In this document: positions 27,008 through 36,387 of the stretch, piece by piece
How positions within the stretch are numbered: the first letter of the stretch is position 1
How the letters are laid out: each line of letters begins with the position of its first letter
NCBI GenBank assembly: GCA_965237575.1
Contig: CBDEGI010000003.1
Span: 1,426,001 to 1,490,000 of the forward strand
DNA: 64,000 nucleotides
Direction: 5' to 3'
Source: JAKZVK01 sp965237575
GTDB lineage: Bacteria > Acidobacteriota > Terriglobia > Bryobacterales > UBA6623
Position numbers and translations under genes: made by a program
The notes under the pieces: generated by a model
What the model was told of the DNA's origin: nothing
The model's input: the letters and a program-made list of their open reading frames with translations, nothing else
The model's database searches: none

Positions 27008-27682
27008 GTGGAGGGCATACAAGTGCAGGCACTTCAGTTGCGTAGTCGCTCCTACCGGTGGCGCGGGAATGCGCGGGGCCAGGCGATCCTCGAATTCGCC
27101 CTTACTCTCCCGTTCCTGCTTGCCATTTCGATCGGCGCCGTTGTCATGGGCATCGCCCTGGAGCGCTTTTTGACTTTACAGCAGGTCGTGCGGCATGCCG
27201 GCAACATGTATGCCCGCGACATCAGCTTCGACGACCTCAACAGTCCCGCCCGCGGTCTGATGGTGCAATCCGCCGGCGGACTCCAACTGAGTAGCTCGCT
27301 CGGTGACTGCGATTCGAGCGTCAAGTCCGTCGTATACCTGACTCAGGTACAGGTCACCCCGGACCAGCCGCCTGACACCTTTGAGAATGAAGGCCAGCCG
27401 GTCATGCTGCATCGAACGTTGATCGGGAACTCGTGCTTGGGCGAAAGCAGTCTCGGCTCACTGCCCAGCGAGATTTGGGACCCGGCGGATCCGACAGACC
27501 CTGGTGTGGTTTCGGATCCGTTTAACGAGGCCGGCGCGCTGGCAACACTCCCCACGGAAGTAATGGACGACATGATCCCCGGTGAGACCGTCTTTGTGGT
27601 CGAGTTCCTTCACGCCACGGATGATCTGGTCTTTCGGGGCTTCATCGTTCCGACGCAGCTCTACACAAGGGGATTCTTCTAA
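27008..27682 (+). CDS. TadE/TadF-like pilus assembly protein
   Basis: The protein has about 220 residues. A basic N-terminus leads into GQAILEFALTLPFLLAISIGAVV, the TadE-type GxxxxEF membrane anchor found in pseudopilins of the tight-adherence system. A periplasmic domain follows with two Cys (GDCDSS and GNSCLG) that could form a disulfide. The start is uncertain: the frame opens at 27008, and downstream in-frame alternatives would still retain the anchor. It sits 10 bases after the first TadE gene, in the same operon. Confidence 0.8.
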   Translation: MEGIQVQALQLRSRSYRWRGNARGQAILEFALTLPFLLAISIGAVVMGIALERFLTLQQVVRHAGNMYARDISFDDLNSPARGLMVQSAGGLQLSSSLGDCDSSVKSVVYLTQVQVTPDQPPDTFENEGQPVMLHRTLIGNSCLGESSLGSLPSEIWDPADPTDPGVVSDPFNEAGALATLPTEVMDDMIPGETVFVVEFLHATDDLVFRGFIVPTQLYTRGFF

Positions 27683-27717
27683 CTGATGCAGATGAGGCTT
27701 GGGAATTGGGGGTCGGA

Positions 27718-29112
27718 ATGAAATCACGCAGGGGTCAGATCCTAGTGTCGGTCGCCGTGGGATGGGTGTTCTTCATGGGGCTGGTGGCCGGAATGTTCGA
27801 CGTAATCTTCATCTTTGCTGCTCGAGCCAAGCTGATTGCCGCCGTCGACGCCGCTGCGATCGCCGCTACGCGCGAATTGGTGAGCGGCACGACCCCAGCG
27901 GAGCAACAGGCCACGGTGAACCGGATCGTGCGGATGATGTTCAACGCCAATTTTCCGGACGGCCATTTCCTCTCGACTGCCAGCGGCTTTGATGCTCCGA
28001 TACTGGACACGTCGGCGCCGGGACTGAGGCGCGTCACCATTACGGGCTTTGCCACCGTGCCGACGTTCTTCCTCGGTGTCTTTGGGCACACGACTCAGGA
28101 GCTTGGCGCCACCGCGGTCGCCACCCGGCGGGATTCCAATGTCATGCTGACGCTCGACCGGTCGGGGTCTATGAATTACTTCGGCGGTGCGCCCTGGGCC
28201 GCTCTGCAGACCGCCGTGCCGCTCTTCGTCGGCGAGTTCAGCGAGCAGAACGACCGGATGGGCGCCGTCTTCTACGCCACCAACCCGTTCGTTGACTACA
28301 CCATCCAGTATCCGACCGGCTCACAGCCTTTCAAAACAGACATCACAACCATCGTTAACGCCCACAGTCCCGGCGGGTGGACCAACATCGCCGGCGCGCT
28401 CTACGAGAGTTATGACGAGCTTCGCGACTTAGCGGACCCCGACGCGTTGAACGTCATCGTGTTGTTCAGCGACGGCCGGTTGACCGCCCTGACGAACCAG
28501 TTCCCCGTGAACACGGTCGTCGGAGGGGGGAGCGGGCCCTGGTGTGAAGCGAGCGCGACGGAACCCGCCAGTCCGCGATGGGGAACCGTGGTAGCGTGCC
28601 ACGACATAGCGGGCTCTCCCTGTAGCACCACCACGCCTCGCGGACCCTACATCATTGACCTGATGTTGAACAATCCCATCATCAATTGCTTCCAGGCTGA
28701 CGGGGACCCCTACACGGGCGGCGGGACTGAGGCTGAGAACCTAGTCCTCGAAGTGCCGACGAGTTGGCAACCTCGAGGCTCCGGGGACTCGTTCTCGATT
28801 TCGCATCTATTCAATCCCGGCCTGCCCGGCTCGCCGATCCAGCTTTCTGAGGCGGACATCATCACTCTGGCCGGCGAAAACCTTGCCCTGAACGTCGCCG
28901 AGCAGGCGCGGCAGGACGGGTTCATCATCTATACGATCGGCCTCGGTGCGGACGTAAACCCGGTCTTCATGGAAGCGATCGCCAACGACCCCGACAGCAC
29001 ATTCCACAACCCGGCTCAGCCGACCGGCGAGTATATCTTCTCCGCGGATGCCGACGGTCTCATCGAGGCTTTCCTTCGTGTCGCCGCCAATGTGACACAC
29101 CTTACCCAATAA
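27718..29112 (+). CDS. TadG-like pilus protein with von Willebrand A domain
   Basis: The 464-residue protein starts MKSRRGQILVSVAVGWVFFMGLVAGMFDV, a TadG-type N-terminal membrane helix, followed by AARAKLIAAVDAAAIAATREL. A VWA domain begins at about residue 143 with the MIDAS motif LTLDRSGSM, then WTNIAGALYESYDEL and VIVLFSDGRLT. Cys pairs are present in the insert (WCEAS, ACHDIAGSPC). ATG 27718 is preceded by GGGGGTCGG. It is the third gene of the Tad-like cluster; the secretin, ATPase and TadB/C genes are not in this window. Confidence 0.87.
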   Translation: MKSRRGQILVSVAVGWVFFMGLVAGMFDVIFIFAARAKLIAAVDAAAIAATRELVSGTTPAEQQATVNRIVRMMFNANFPDGHFLSTASGFDAPILDTSAPGLRRVTITGFATVPTFFLGVFGHTTQELGATAVATRRDSNVMLTLDRSGSMNYFGGAPWAALQTAVPLFVGEFSEQNDRMGAVFYATNPFVDYTIQYPTGSQPFKTDITTIVNAHSPGGWTNIAGALYESYDELRDLADPDALNVIVLFSDGRLTALTNQFPVNTVVGGGSGPWCEASATEPASPRWGTVVACHDIAGSPCSTTTPRGPYIIDLMLNNPIINCFQADGDPYTGGGTEAENLVLEVPTSWQPRGSGDSFSISHLFNPGLPGSPIQLSEADIITLAGENLALNVAEQARQDGFIIYTIGLGADVNPVFMEAIANDPDSTFHNPAQPTGEYIFSADADGLIEAFLRVAANVTHLTQ

Positions 29113-29509
29113 GCTGGATTTCTAGAGCCAGGTTCGCTTCCTCCATATCGCTGTGGCTGTCCCAACACGCTGTTCGAAGCGCCGGGTGCCTCGGCCCGGT
29201 AGACGACGCTGTCGTTATTGTCCTTCCAGGTTCTCGATGATGCGGTTTTGCCCAGAGGCTCTTGCGGTAACAGCGTGTCGGTTGGTTGTGCGGTTGTGCG
29301 ATGCCGGTGTGGGTGCCGCTCGCCATCGCACTCATGATGGTTGACTTGCCGGACTTGAGAGACGGTGGTGCCTATCAAGTGCCGACCGTGACCCTAGCGG
29401 ATTCTACCGCCGGATTGAGGGGGCACCACCTTCTTTGTGTTTCGGCTAATTCGGGTTCCCCACAGCATCCGCCGATATGGTTCCTGTGGGCTGTCGGCCC
29501 CAAGGTTCC
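29113..29509. other. Intergenic region before the HDOD-GGDEF gene
   Basis: No gene is seen. I looked for a c-di-GMP riboswitch, since the next gene makes or senses c-di-GMP, and found no GEMM-like core. Confidence 0.4.
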
Positions 29510-31003
29510 ATGACAACTACTCTTGAGCTTCCCGCCATTTTCAAAGGCGCGGATAACCTTCCCTCTCCCCCCGGCGTTGCCATCGAGTTGCTCCGACTGA
29601 CCGAGAACGAAGATGTCACGATCGACGACCTCGCCGCTACCATCTCGCGCGACCCCGCGCTGGCGGCCAAGATTCTCAAAGTCTCGAACTCCGCGCTGTT
29701 TGGAGTTGGGAGAGAGGTCACGGCTCTAAACCGGGCGTGCATGATCCTCGGGCTGAAAACGGTTCGGCTGATGTCCTTGAGCTTCTCGCTGGCCACTGCC
29801 CTGGGCGGGCATCGAAAGGGAGGGTTCGACTACGACCAGTATTGGAAGCGCAGCCTGGTGTGCGCGTCCTCAGCGCGCGCGCGCGCCGCTCGCAGGCAGC
29901 GCTTCATGAGCGACGAAGCCTTCCTAGCAGGCCTGCTCTCGCGGATCGGCCAGCTTGTCCTCGCCGAGTGCGCCAGCGCCGAATACGCCCAGGTGATCGA
30001 GGCCGCGAAAGGGTCATGGCCTTCCGCGGATTTGGAGCGCAGCATTCTTGGATGCGATAGCGACGAAGTCGGCCTGGTCCTGTTGGAGAGTTGGGGCATG
30101 CCCATCCTGACGCGGGCGATCATCGCGAGCATCCGCCGGGACCCGGACGAGTCTGACGAAAGCGTCGCCCGCCTCGCCCCCATCATGCGATTCGCGGCGG
30201 CATGCGAAGAACTCGTCTGCGGCAATGATAAAATCGCCGCTCTGGATGCCCTGCGTGTGAAGGCGGGCCCGGCCGGACTCGAGGGCGAGGCACTCGACGA
30301 GTTCCTGCTGGAGGTCGAGAAAGAGGTGCTGCACACCGCGGAAATCTTCGACGTCAAGCTCGGCGACTCGCTCGACATGACCTCGATCTTGCAGCAGGCG
30401 CAGGTCCGGCTGCTCCACGCGAGCCTCAATGTGGCCGTCCAGGCGCACCAGGCCGAAGAGAGAGCAAGCCAACTGGAGTCCAGCAATCAACAGTGGCGCA
30501 CGAAAGCGCAGACCGATCAGTTGACGGGTAGTGCCAACCGCGCCAGCTTTGATGAGGCGCTGGCGCAATGCCTCGATCGCCGCATGACCGGTCACGTACC
30601 AGGCGTCCTCGGGTTGCTGCTGATCGATGTCGATCGCTTTAAGCGATTCAACGACACTCATGGGCACTTGGCCGGCGATGAAGTCCTCAAGGCTGTGGCG
30701 AAGGCGATGGAGTCGGTTTGCCGTGAATCCGAGCTGCCGGCCCGCTACGGAGGAGAGGAATTCTGTGTGCTGATGCCATCGGCAAAGCCGGTTGCCGTCA
30801 AAACCCTGGCGGAACGGGTGCGAAAAAAGATCGAAGAAACGGCGGTGGAGTTCGAGGGGAAGACCCTGCGGGTGACCGTCAGCATCGGCGGCGCGATTCT
30901 CGAGAGCGTCAGCTCGCAAGCGGATGGCCAGGCGTTGATCAAAGCGGCGGACGAGCGGCTTTATCAGGCCAAGCAGAATGGGCGAAACCGCTGCGAGGCT
31001 TGA
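29510..31003 (+). CDS. HDOD-GGDEF signalling protein
   Basis: The 497-residue cytoplasmic protein has an HDOD domain at about residues 10-240 (LPSPPGVAIELLRL, TISRDPALAAKILKVSNSALFG, ILGLKTVRLMSLSFSL, LAGLLSRIGQLVLAE). A helical linker follows, then a C-terminal GGDEF domain from about 335 (DQLTGSANRASFDEAL, LLLIDVDRFKRFNDTHGH and the active site RYGGEEF, a permitted variant). The inhibitory RxxD site upstream of the active site reads RESE, so product inhibition may be absent. The start ATG 29510 has AAGG upstream. It is probably a diguanylate cyclase, possibly tuning the pilus genes just upstream. Confidence 0.9.
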   Translation: MTTTLELPAIFKGADNLPSPPGVAIELLRLTENEDVTIDDLAATISRDPALAAKILKVSNSALFGVGREVTALNRACMILGLKTVRLMSLSFSLATALGGHRKGGFDYDQYWKRSLVCASSARARAARRQRFMSDEAFLAGLLSRIGQLVLAECASAEYAQVIEAAKGSWPSADLERSILGCDSDEVGLVLLESWGMPILTRAIIASIRRDPDESDESVARLAPIMRFAAACEELVCGNDKIAALDALRVKAGPAGLEGEALDEFLLEVEKEVLHTAEIFDVKLGDSLDMTSILQQAQVRLLHASLNVAVQAHQAEERASQLESSNQQWRTKAQTDQLTGSANRASFDEALAQCLDRRMTGHVPGVLGLLLIDVDRFKRFNDTHGHLAGDEVLKAVAKAMESVCRESELPARYGGEEFCVLMPSAKPVAVKTLAERVRKKIEETAVEFEGKTLRVTVSIGGAILESVSSQADGQALIKAADERLYQAKQNGRNRCEA

Positions 31004-31252
31004 CCCCGGCTCGCTCGCGATGTGCCGACACACCGGGGAAGCTTCATGGGAGTCCCACCAATGGGACAAGCGTGTGGCCCTCTAGCGGCGATCGTCATGA
31101 TCCGAGTACATGGCAGGCTTCTCGCCGCCTAAGTGTTCCTTGAATCCGGCGAACCAGTTCTGGACGGCGGAACCGAGGCGGGAGGATCATCTACAGCAGC
31201 GCTTTATTGGGCGGTTCAGCAGTCGCGTCTGGATATGCCATCCGTGATTGTC

Positions 31253-32098
31253 TCAACTCTCAATCTTGCTGATGGCCTGGACCGACTGCTCTCGGACGAT
31301 GTCATCCGAGTCTTCGCTCAACTGCTTGAGTGCCGGAAGACACTGCTGATCCCTGGTTTCTCCCATCGCCCACGCGGCGCTGGCCCGACTTTGGGGGTCG
31401 GGGTCCTCCGCCATCCCCGTCAGCACCGGCAGGCCGGCGGGATCCCTTAGTTTGTGTAGTCCCAACGCCGCATTGGCCCTCACTCGGTTATCTGAATCAC
31501 GCAGTGCCGCTTGAAGGGCAGATCTCGCCCAGCGCTCGTCTCGTCCCCACAAAGCTTCGATGACGTTGGACCGGACGCGGGGATCATCGTCGAAAAGTGA
31601 GTCCTTCGAAAACATGCAACTCGGGCTAAATCTTGTGAAGACGAGGGCAGCTTTGGAACGCAGCTTTGGATCGTGCAGCCGAAGTAAGGGGACCAATAGC
31701 GGCAGGACTCGATTGCTCTCGGCGATCTCCAGCAGAATGCACAAGATTCGGTCGGTCTGCTGAGCCGATGGCTGCTCCCTGATTGCCTGGGCTAGCGAAA
31801 CATCCAGCAGAAGGATATTGCGCTTGGACAAGTGAGCAAGCGACACCGCGTCCTCAAGCGACGTCTTTTCCGGGTCCCTCAGCAGTTCCAAGAGTAGGCC
31901 CATGCCATGCAGCAACTTAACGAGCAGCTCTTCACCGGGTCCCGCGGCGCCCTTTTTCAGATAGTCCAGCACAGCCTGTTGAAAAGCGACTGGGTTCGCG
32001 AGAGCCAACTCTTTGACTTCTGGCTCACGGCTGCTCACATGGTCGGCGGGTTGATCGAGCAAACCCGCGAGGTATTCTGTGATCTCCGAAGTCTGCAC
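31253..32098 (-). CDS. HEAT-repeat protein
   Basis: The 281-residue, probably cytoplasmic protein has an N-terminal helical part of about 130 residues followed by HEAT-like repeats: LLRLHDPKLRSKAALVFTRF, DDDPRVRSNVIEALWG, LRDSDNRVRANAALGLHKL, AEDPDPQSRASAAWAMGE and SEDSDDIVREQSVQAISKIE. GTG 32098 is supported by GAAGGAGG about 10 bases upstream. There is no enzymatic motif; it is likely a protein-protein interaction scaffold. The partner is unknown. Confidence 0.85.
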   Translation of the reverse strand: MQTSEITEYLAGLLDQPADHVSSREPEVKELALANPVAFQQAVLDYLKKGAAGPGEELLVKLLHGMGLLLELLRDPEKTSLEDAVSLAHLSKRNILLLDVSLAQAIREQPSAQQTDRILCILLEIAESNRVLPLLVPLLRLHDPKLRSKAALVFTRFSPSCMFSKDSLFDDDPRVRSNVIEALWGRDERWARSALQAALRDSDNRVRANAALGLHKLRDPAGLPVLTGMAEDPDPQSRASAAWAMGETRDQQCLPALKQLSEDSDDIVREQSVQAISKIES

Positions 32099-32277
32099 AG
32101 AGGTGCGCCTCCTTCTCCTGCTCTATCGGCCCTTTCCCCTTGCCACTGAAGCCCAAACTGAGACGCTATCCGGACGCTCGGTTCACCTTGACTGCGTTTC
32201 GAGCGACGAGCGGCGTTGGCTCTTTTTAAGCTGATCCCCACACAGCGCTTGCCTCCGGAAGTAGCCCGCCGAGCCGT

Positions 32278-33846
32278 TTACACGTACTGTGCTTCGTGTT
32301 CCACGAGGCTTCGCGTGAAGTCGCGGAGCCTGCGGTCGAGGTCTCGGGCACGGTCGGGCTCTTGCGATATGTGGTTGTTGTGCTCGGTGGGGTCGTCGCG
32401 CAGGTGGTATAGCTCGGGGCCGTCTTTAGTGAGATTGCTGCCCTCGCGGGTCTTGGCGTTGCCATCGAGAAAGTAGTGGTAGCTCCAGTCGTCGTGGCGG
32501 ATGTTGAGACTCGCGCCGTAATGGCAGCAGACGGCGAAGTCGCGGACCTTTTCTTCTTGGCCGAGAATCAACGGCAGCAGGCTCTTCGAGGTCATCTGGG
32601 GCGGCGGCGCGATGCTGAGATAGTCGAGGATCGTCGCCGTGATGTCGGTTAGTTGCGTGTAGGACTCGACGCGATCGACACCGCGTCCGCCGGGCTCGCG
32701 GATCATCAGGAAGGTGTGCGCCAGCTCCTCGTACGCCCATGGACACACCTTGCGCACGATGCCATGGTCGCCGAAAGGCTCGCCGTGGTCGGTGGCGAGG
32801 ATGATGAGCGAGTCCTCGTAGAGGCCCATGCGCTTAACCTCGTCGAGGAAGTCGCCGACGCAGTGGTCAACAAAGGCGATCACCGCCGCGTAGAGCGATT
32901 GGATGTTGGCCATCTCCGCTTGGTCGAGATAGCCTTCGCTGTCGCCAGGCGTCGGCAGGATGAGCTTCTTGCCGGCGAAGTCGGGCGCGACCTTCTTGAG
33001 GTAGGCGTCCGGCGGGTCCCAGGGCTCGTGGGGGCAGAACGAGTCGACCCACAGGAAGAGGTTCTCGCGCTTCCTCTGTCGCTTGAGCCAGTCGAGCGCC
33101 TGGCCCATGACTCGCGGCGTGAAGTGGTCGTCGTCGCTTGTCCAGTCGTAGCGGTTGGTGAGGTATTGGCGGATCTGGTCCTCTTCCTGGGGTAGGCCGG
33201 TGCGGGATTTGTAGAACGGCTCGATGTCGACTCGCACGCGCGGGTCGCGGATGTAGGGGTCGCCCTCCTGGCCGCGAATCCAGATCACGTCGTCGAAGCC
33301 GCGCCCGAAGCCGTAGCCGGGCTTGTGCATGTGGTAGGTGTCGGTGACGAGCGCCGAGCGGAAGCCTTCGCTCCAGAGGATTTCTGACAGCAACGGGTGG
33401 TCTTGCGGGTGCAGCACCTGCCAGGGCCGAAACGGATAGGTGAACTTGCCGCTGAAAAGGCTCGTGCGGACGGGGATCGTCGGGAGTCCCTCGGGATAGG
33501 CGCGTGTGAAGAAGGTCGACTGGGCGGCGAAGCGGTCGAGGTTCGGCGTCGGCACCTTGGAGTTGCCGAAAGCGCCGAGGTGGTCGGCGCGGAAGCTGTC
33601 GAGCATGAGGACGATGACGTTTTTCGGTTCCCAGTTGGCGCGGACCGAAGGACCCCAATTCGGCGGACGCCGGAAGTGATCGCGGCCGGGCAGGTTGACG
33701 GGCGAGTGGGGGTCGTCGCGGATGGGGTGGAGAGTCGTGGCCTCGTCTGTCGTGGGGGAGCAGGCGGGCAGGGAAGAGAGGGCCCCGGCGCCGGCGACCG
33801 TCTTCAACAGGTCGCGGCGATTGGTTTTGTTGGTTTTCTTTGGCAT
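32278..33846 (-). CDS. Sulfatase-family protein with Thr at the formylglycine site
   Basis: The 522-residue Tat lipoprotein has NRRDLLK at 9-15 and a lipobox LPAC with C29. The alkaline-phosphatase/sulfatase core includes NVIVLMLDSFRADHLGAFG (D83), TPNLDRFA, FCPHEPWDPP and ATDHGEPFGDHG. At the position where sulfatases have C/S-x-P-x-R, the sequence is T-I-P-V-R (T123-R127). Without Cys or Ser, formylglycine cannot form. In the wider superfamily a Thr can be the nucleophile of phosphodiesterases. It may therefore be a phosphoester or phosphonate hydrolase, or an inactive member. Confidence 0.87.
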   Translation of the reverse strand: MPKKTNKTNRRDLLKTVAGAGALSSLPACSPTTDEATTLHPIRDDPHSPVNLPGRDHFRRPPNWGPSVRANWEPKNVIVLMLDSFRADHLGAFGNSKVPTPNLDRFAAQSTFFTRAYPEGLPTIPVRTSLFSGKFTYPFRPWQVLHPQDHPLLSEILWSEGFRSALVTDTYHMHKPGYGFGRGFDDVIWIRGQEGDPYIRDPRVRVDIEPFYKSRTGLPQEEDQIRQYLTNRYDWTSDDDHFTPRVMGQALDWLKRQRKRENLFLWVDSFCPHEPWDPPDAYLKKVAPDFAGKKLILPTPGDSEGYLDQAEMANIQSLYAAVIAFVDHCVGDFLDEVKRMGLYEDSLIILATDHGEPFGDHGIVRKVCPWAYEELAHTFLMIREPGGRGVDRVESYTQLTDITATILDYLSIAPPPQMTSKSLLPLILGQEEKVRDFAVCCHYGASLNIRHDDWSYHYFLDGNAKTREGSNLTKDGPELYHLRDDPTEHNNHISQEPDRARDLDRRLRDFTRSLVEHEAQYV

Positions 33847-33909
33847 GGCGTGCACCTATGGTAGCGGCGAGGGAGCTGGGCTAGCAGTTCGTGGGGCAGG
33901 TGAGGTTTC

Positions 33910-33929
33910 GGGCGCGGCATGCCGTGCCC
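33910..33929. repeat. 20-bp palindromic repeat, variant copy
   Basis: GGGCGCGGCATGCCGTGCCC differs by one base from the perfect palindromes at 49126 and 55530. It is intergenic, between the sulfatase start and the dioxygenase end. Confidence 0.75.
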
Positions 33930-34008
33930 CTGCGTTTTCATCAGCGCCGTCTTCGGTGACGCCACGGGCTCGGGTAGCGAACACCGCTCCGCCAACCCGG
34001 CGGGGGGT

Positions 34009-34926
34009 TCAGCGCGATGCTTCCAGCGGCTGGGCGGCACGCATGTCGGCATAGCCGGCACCCTTGGTTCCGACGGGCTCAGGACCGAAATAGCGCGGGT
34101 CGTCGGCCGCGTGGGACTCGGGCTGGAAGCGCACATCAAACGAGAGCCGCACGCGCCCAACCGGGGAGCGATTGTCGAACGACCCGTGTAGAGTGAACCC
34201 TGTGAAGACGACCAAGTCGCCGGCGTGGAAGTCCGCGGTCAGCAGCCGGCTTCCGCGTTTTTCGGCCAGGTCGACCGGGTGGTCGGCATTCACGCGTTCA
34301 TAGGCTGCTTTCTGGACGACTTCGTTAGAGCGGTCCGCGCCGTAGTCGACGTTGCGGATCGGGTCGATCAGGTCGCTGAAACGGTTTGAGCCCTCAACGA
34401 TCATGAGCGGGCCGTCGCTGACCGGCACGGCGCCCAGTGGGACCCAGGCGGCATAGATGCGATCGGACCGGCCCGCGAAAAACGGGTAGTCATAGTGCGG
34501 CCGTGTCGCGTTGCCAACCGCCGTCGGTCGGAGGTACATCAAGTCATGAGACCGCGCGGGCTCACCGAAGACGGCGGTCATGATGCCGCCCAGCCGCGGC
34601 CCATGACTGACGTGGCGGAGCAACGGCCCTTCGCTGACCGACTTCCAGAACGCGCCGAGATCAGGGGCCATCTCGCGACGGCCGCTCTCGCCGGTTGCAA
34701 TGCCGTCCTGCGCGGGCGAGGTGATCTCACCGACCGCCGCCAGCCGCTCGAACACCTCCGCGCGGGCTGCCGCGATTTCACGTTTGTCGAGGACATCGCG
34801 AAAGAAAAGGTAGCCAGCGCGTTCGAGAACGCGCTGGTGCTCGCGGGCATCAGTGAGGGACGTCTCGTGGAGTTGGCCCAGCAGGTTGCTCGGTACCGGG
34901 CGGCCTTGAATGGTTGCATCCGTCAC
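34009..34926 (-). CDS. Phytanoyl-CoA dioxygenase (PhyH) family protein
   Basis: The 305-residue Fe(II)/2-oxoglutarate oxygenase has the metal triad H144-x-D146 (RPHYDYPFF) and H247 (FTLHGSFDN), with the 2-oxoglutarate Arg in GRVRLSFDVRF. The N-terminal ERAGYLFFRDVLDKREI is typical of PhyH. It belongs to a minus-strand block with an SDR, a VOC protein and an esterase, suggesting breakdown or modification of an organic substrate. The actual substrate is unknown. Confidence 0.88.
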   Translation of the reverse strand: MTDATIQGRPVPSNLLGQLHETSLTDAREHQRVLERAGYLFFRDVLDKREIAAARAEVFERLAAVGEITSPAQDGIATGESGRREMAPDLGAFWKSVSEGPLLRHVSHGPRLGGIMTAVFGEPARSHDLMYLRPTAVGNATRPHYDYPFFAGRSDRIYAAWVPLGAVPVSDGPLMIVEGSNRFSDLIDPIRNVDYGADRSNEVVQKAAYERVNADHPVDLAEKRGSRLLTADFHAGDLVVFTGFTLHGSFDNRSPVGRVRLSFDVRFQPESHAADDPRYFGPEPVGTKGAGYADMRAAQPLEASR

Positions 34927-35020
34927 GGCGGTTTCTTCTACGAACAGCTTCGACGATGGTTGTTTTTCGAGCGCGGCAGTTCTCGGTTCTAGTGTCTTCC
35001 GATACGGTTTGCGGGCTCGT

Positions 35021-35047
35021 GCCGGACCGCTCCCTGACGGTCACGGC
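35021..35047 (-). repeat. REP-like hairpin, copy A
   Basis: On the minus strand GCCGTGACCG and CGGTCCGGC form a 9-bp stem with one bulged T and an 8-base loop (TCAGGGAG). It overlaps the SDR stop codon. Related copies are at 42942, 43076 and 53578. Confidence 0.75.
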
Positions 35048-35841
35048 TCGGTTGGGATCGCGATTACGTTCGCCGCGCCGCCATCGACAGGAATCGTCGT
35101 TCCCGTGATGTAGGACGACGCGTCGCAAGCCAGGAAGACCGCGACGCCGGCCACTTCGCCGGCTTCGCCCCACCGGCCCAGGGGCACGCGTTCGAGCACC
35201 TTGGCGGACTTCTGCTCGTCGTTTTGTAGCGCGCGGGTCATGGGCGTACGCATCCATCCCGGCGCGATCGCGTTCACGCGGACGCCGTACTTGCCCCACT
35301 CGGCGGCCAGGTCTCTCGTCAGCGAGACGATGGCCCCCTTCGTCATGCCGTAGATGGAGCCGCCACGCCCTAGGCCCACGAGCCCGCCGCCCAAGGCCGA
35401 GAGGTTGATGATGCTGCCGGAGCGCTGCTCGACCATCTGCTTTCCGACCGCTCCGGCCATGTAGAATGCGCCACGCATGTTGACGGCGATCACGTCGTCG
35501 ATGTCTTGGTCGACGAAATCGACGGGCGAGGCGAGGCGGTGGATGCCGGCGTTGTTGGCGAGCACGTCGATGTGGCTATAGCGTCGGATTATGTTGCCGA
35601 TGCAGGTGTCGACTTGTTCACGGTCGGTGACATCGCAAACAGCCGCCTCCGCGGTGCCGAGACTATCTGCCGACGAGATGCGTTCCGTCGCGGCCGCCAC
35701 GGCCTCCCCATCAATGTCCAACAGTATTGTCCTGGCGCCGTACTCGGTCAGGGCACGAGCAATCACCTCGCCGAGGCCTTGGGCGGCTCCGGTCACGACC
35801 GCCACCTTGCCGGTCAGGTCGAACTGGGCGGGCAACTTCAT
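35041..35841 (-). CDS. Short-chain dehydrogenase/reductase
   Basis: The 266-residue classical SDR has the NAD(P) glycine motif TGAAQGLG (residues 17-24), an acidic residue after beta-2 (LLDIDG), which favours NAD, and NNAG. The catalytic Ser-Tyr-Lys lies in INLSALGG and YGMTKGA, and the end is ASSYITGTTIPVDGG. ATG 35841 overlaps the VOC gene stop (ATGA), so the two are coupled. An in-frame extension upstream to 36111 lies inside the VOC gene and is not used. Confidence 0.9.
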   Translation of the reverse strand: MKLPAQFDLTGKVAVVTGAAQGLGEVIARALTEYGARTILLDIDGEAVAAATERISSADSLGTAEAAVCDVTDREQVDTCIGNIIRRYSHIDVLANNAGIHRLASPVDFVDQDIDDVIAVNMRGAFYMAGAVGKQMVEQRSGSIINLSALGGGLVGLGRGGSIYGMTKGAIVSLTRDLAAEWGKYGVRVNAIAPGWMRTPMTRALQNDEQKSAKVLERVPLGRWGEAGEVAGVAVFLACDASSYITGTTIPVDGGAANVIAIPTEP

Positions 35842-36329
35842 TCCGACTCCCGCGCGGGGGTCTGGAACAGTTCGATCGTGTAGCCGTCGGGGTCGGAAAG
35901 ATAGATCACAACGCCGCCCTGGTTGGGCCCGGAGGTGATTGTAACGGGGTCGGACTTGAAAGCCACGCCCTTGGCCGTGAGTTCGGCATGGCAGGCGTGA
36001 AAGTCGCTCACCAGGAGGCAGAGGTGAGAGCTGCCCGCGCGGTTGGTCGCCAGCTCGATCGGCGGCCCTTCGTGATTGAGATACTGGACGACCTCGAGCG
36101 TCTGCCGGCACTCCGGAGAGACTTGGAAGGACGCGACGCTGAGCGCCACGCCCGCGTAGCCGGTCTGCCGGCCCACGTAGTCGGCGTCGACTCTCGGGCG
36201 ACGCCGCACCAGCGTCATCCCAAGCACGTCGCGATAGAACACGATCGAGCGCTCGATGTCGCTTACCGTCAGGCCGACGTGATGCATGTCAGCGAGACGC
36301 CATGCCGCGGCTGGTGCAGGCTGTTTCAT
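35838..36329 (-). CDS. VOC-family (glyoxalase/dioxygenase-like) protein
   Basis: The 163-residue protein has two beta-alpha-beta-beta-beta modules. It begins with DMHHVGLTVSDIERSIVFYRDVLGMTLV (metal His), with a second His in SSHLCLLVSD and a metal Glu in DPDGYTIELFQTP. ATG 36329 is chosen; the frame runs upstream into a region without VOC similarity. It is translationally coupled to the downstream SDR. It could be a lyase, epimerase or ring-cleaving dioxygenase; sequence does not decide. Confidence 0.87.
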   Translation of the reverse strand: MKQPAPAAAWRLADMHHVGLTVSDIERSIVFYRDVLGMTLVRRRPRVDADYVGRQTGYAGVALSVASFQVSPECRQTLEVVQYLNHEGPPIELATNRAGSSHLCLLVSDFHACHAELTAKGVAFKSDPVTITSGPNQGGVVIYLSDPDGYTIELFQTPARESE

Positions 36330-36387
36330 GGGGAAGGCTTCTTGTGTGCGCCTGGGTGGAGCCGCTCTAGGCCAGATCTGGGCCCGC

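Noticed and set aside
29113..29509. Possible c-di-GMP riboswitch before the HDOD-GGDEF gene
   Set aside because: No GEMM-type core sequence or matching helices were visible.
35842..36111. N-terminal extension of the SDR frame
   Set aside because: It lies entirely within the VOC gene and has no SDR similarity; the ATGA overlap start is far more plausible.
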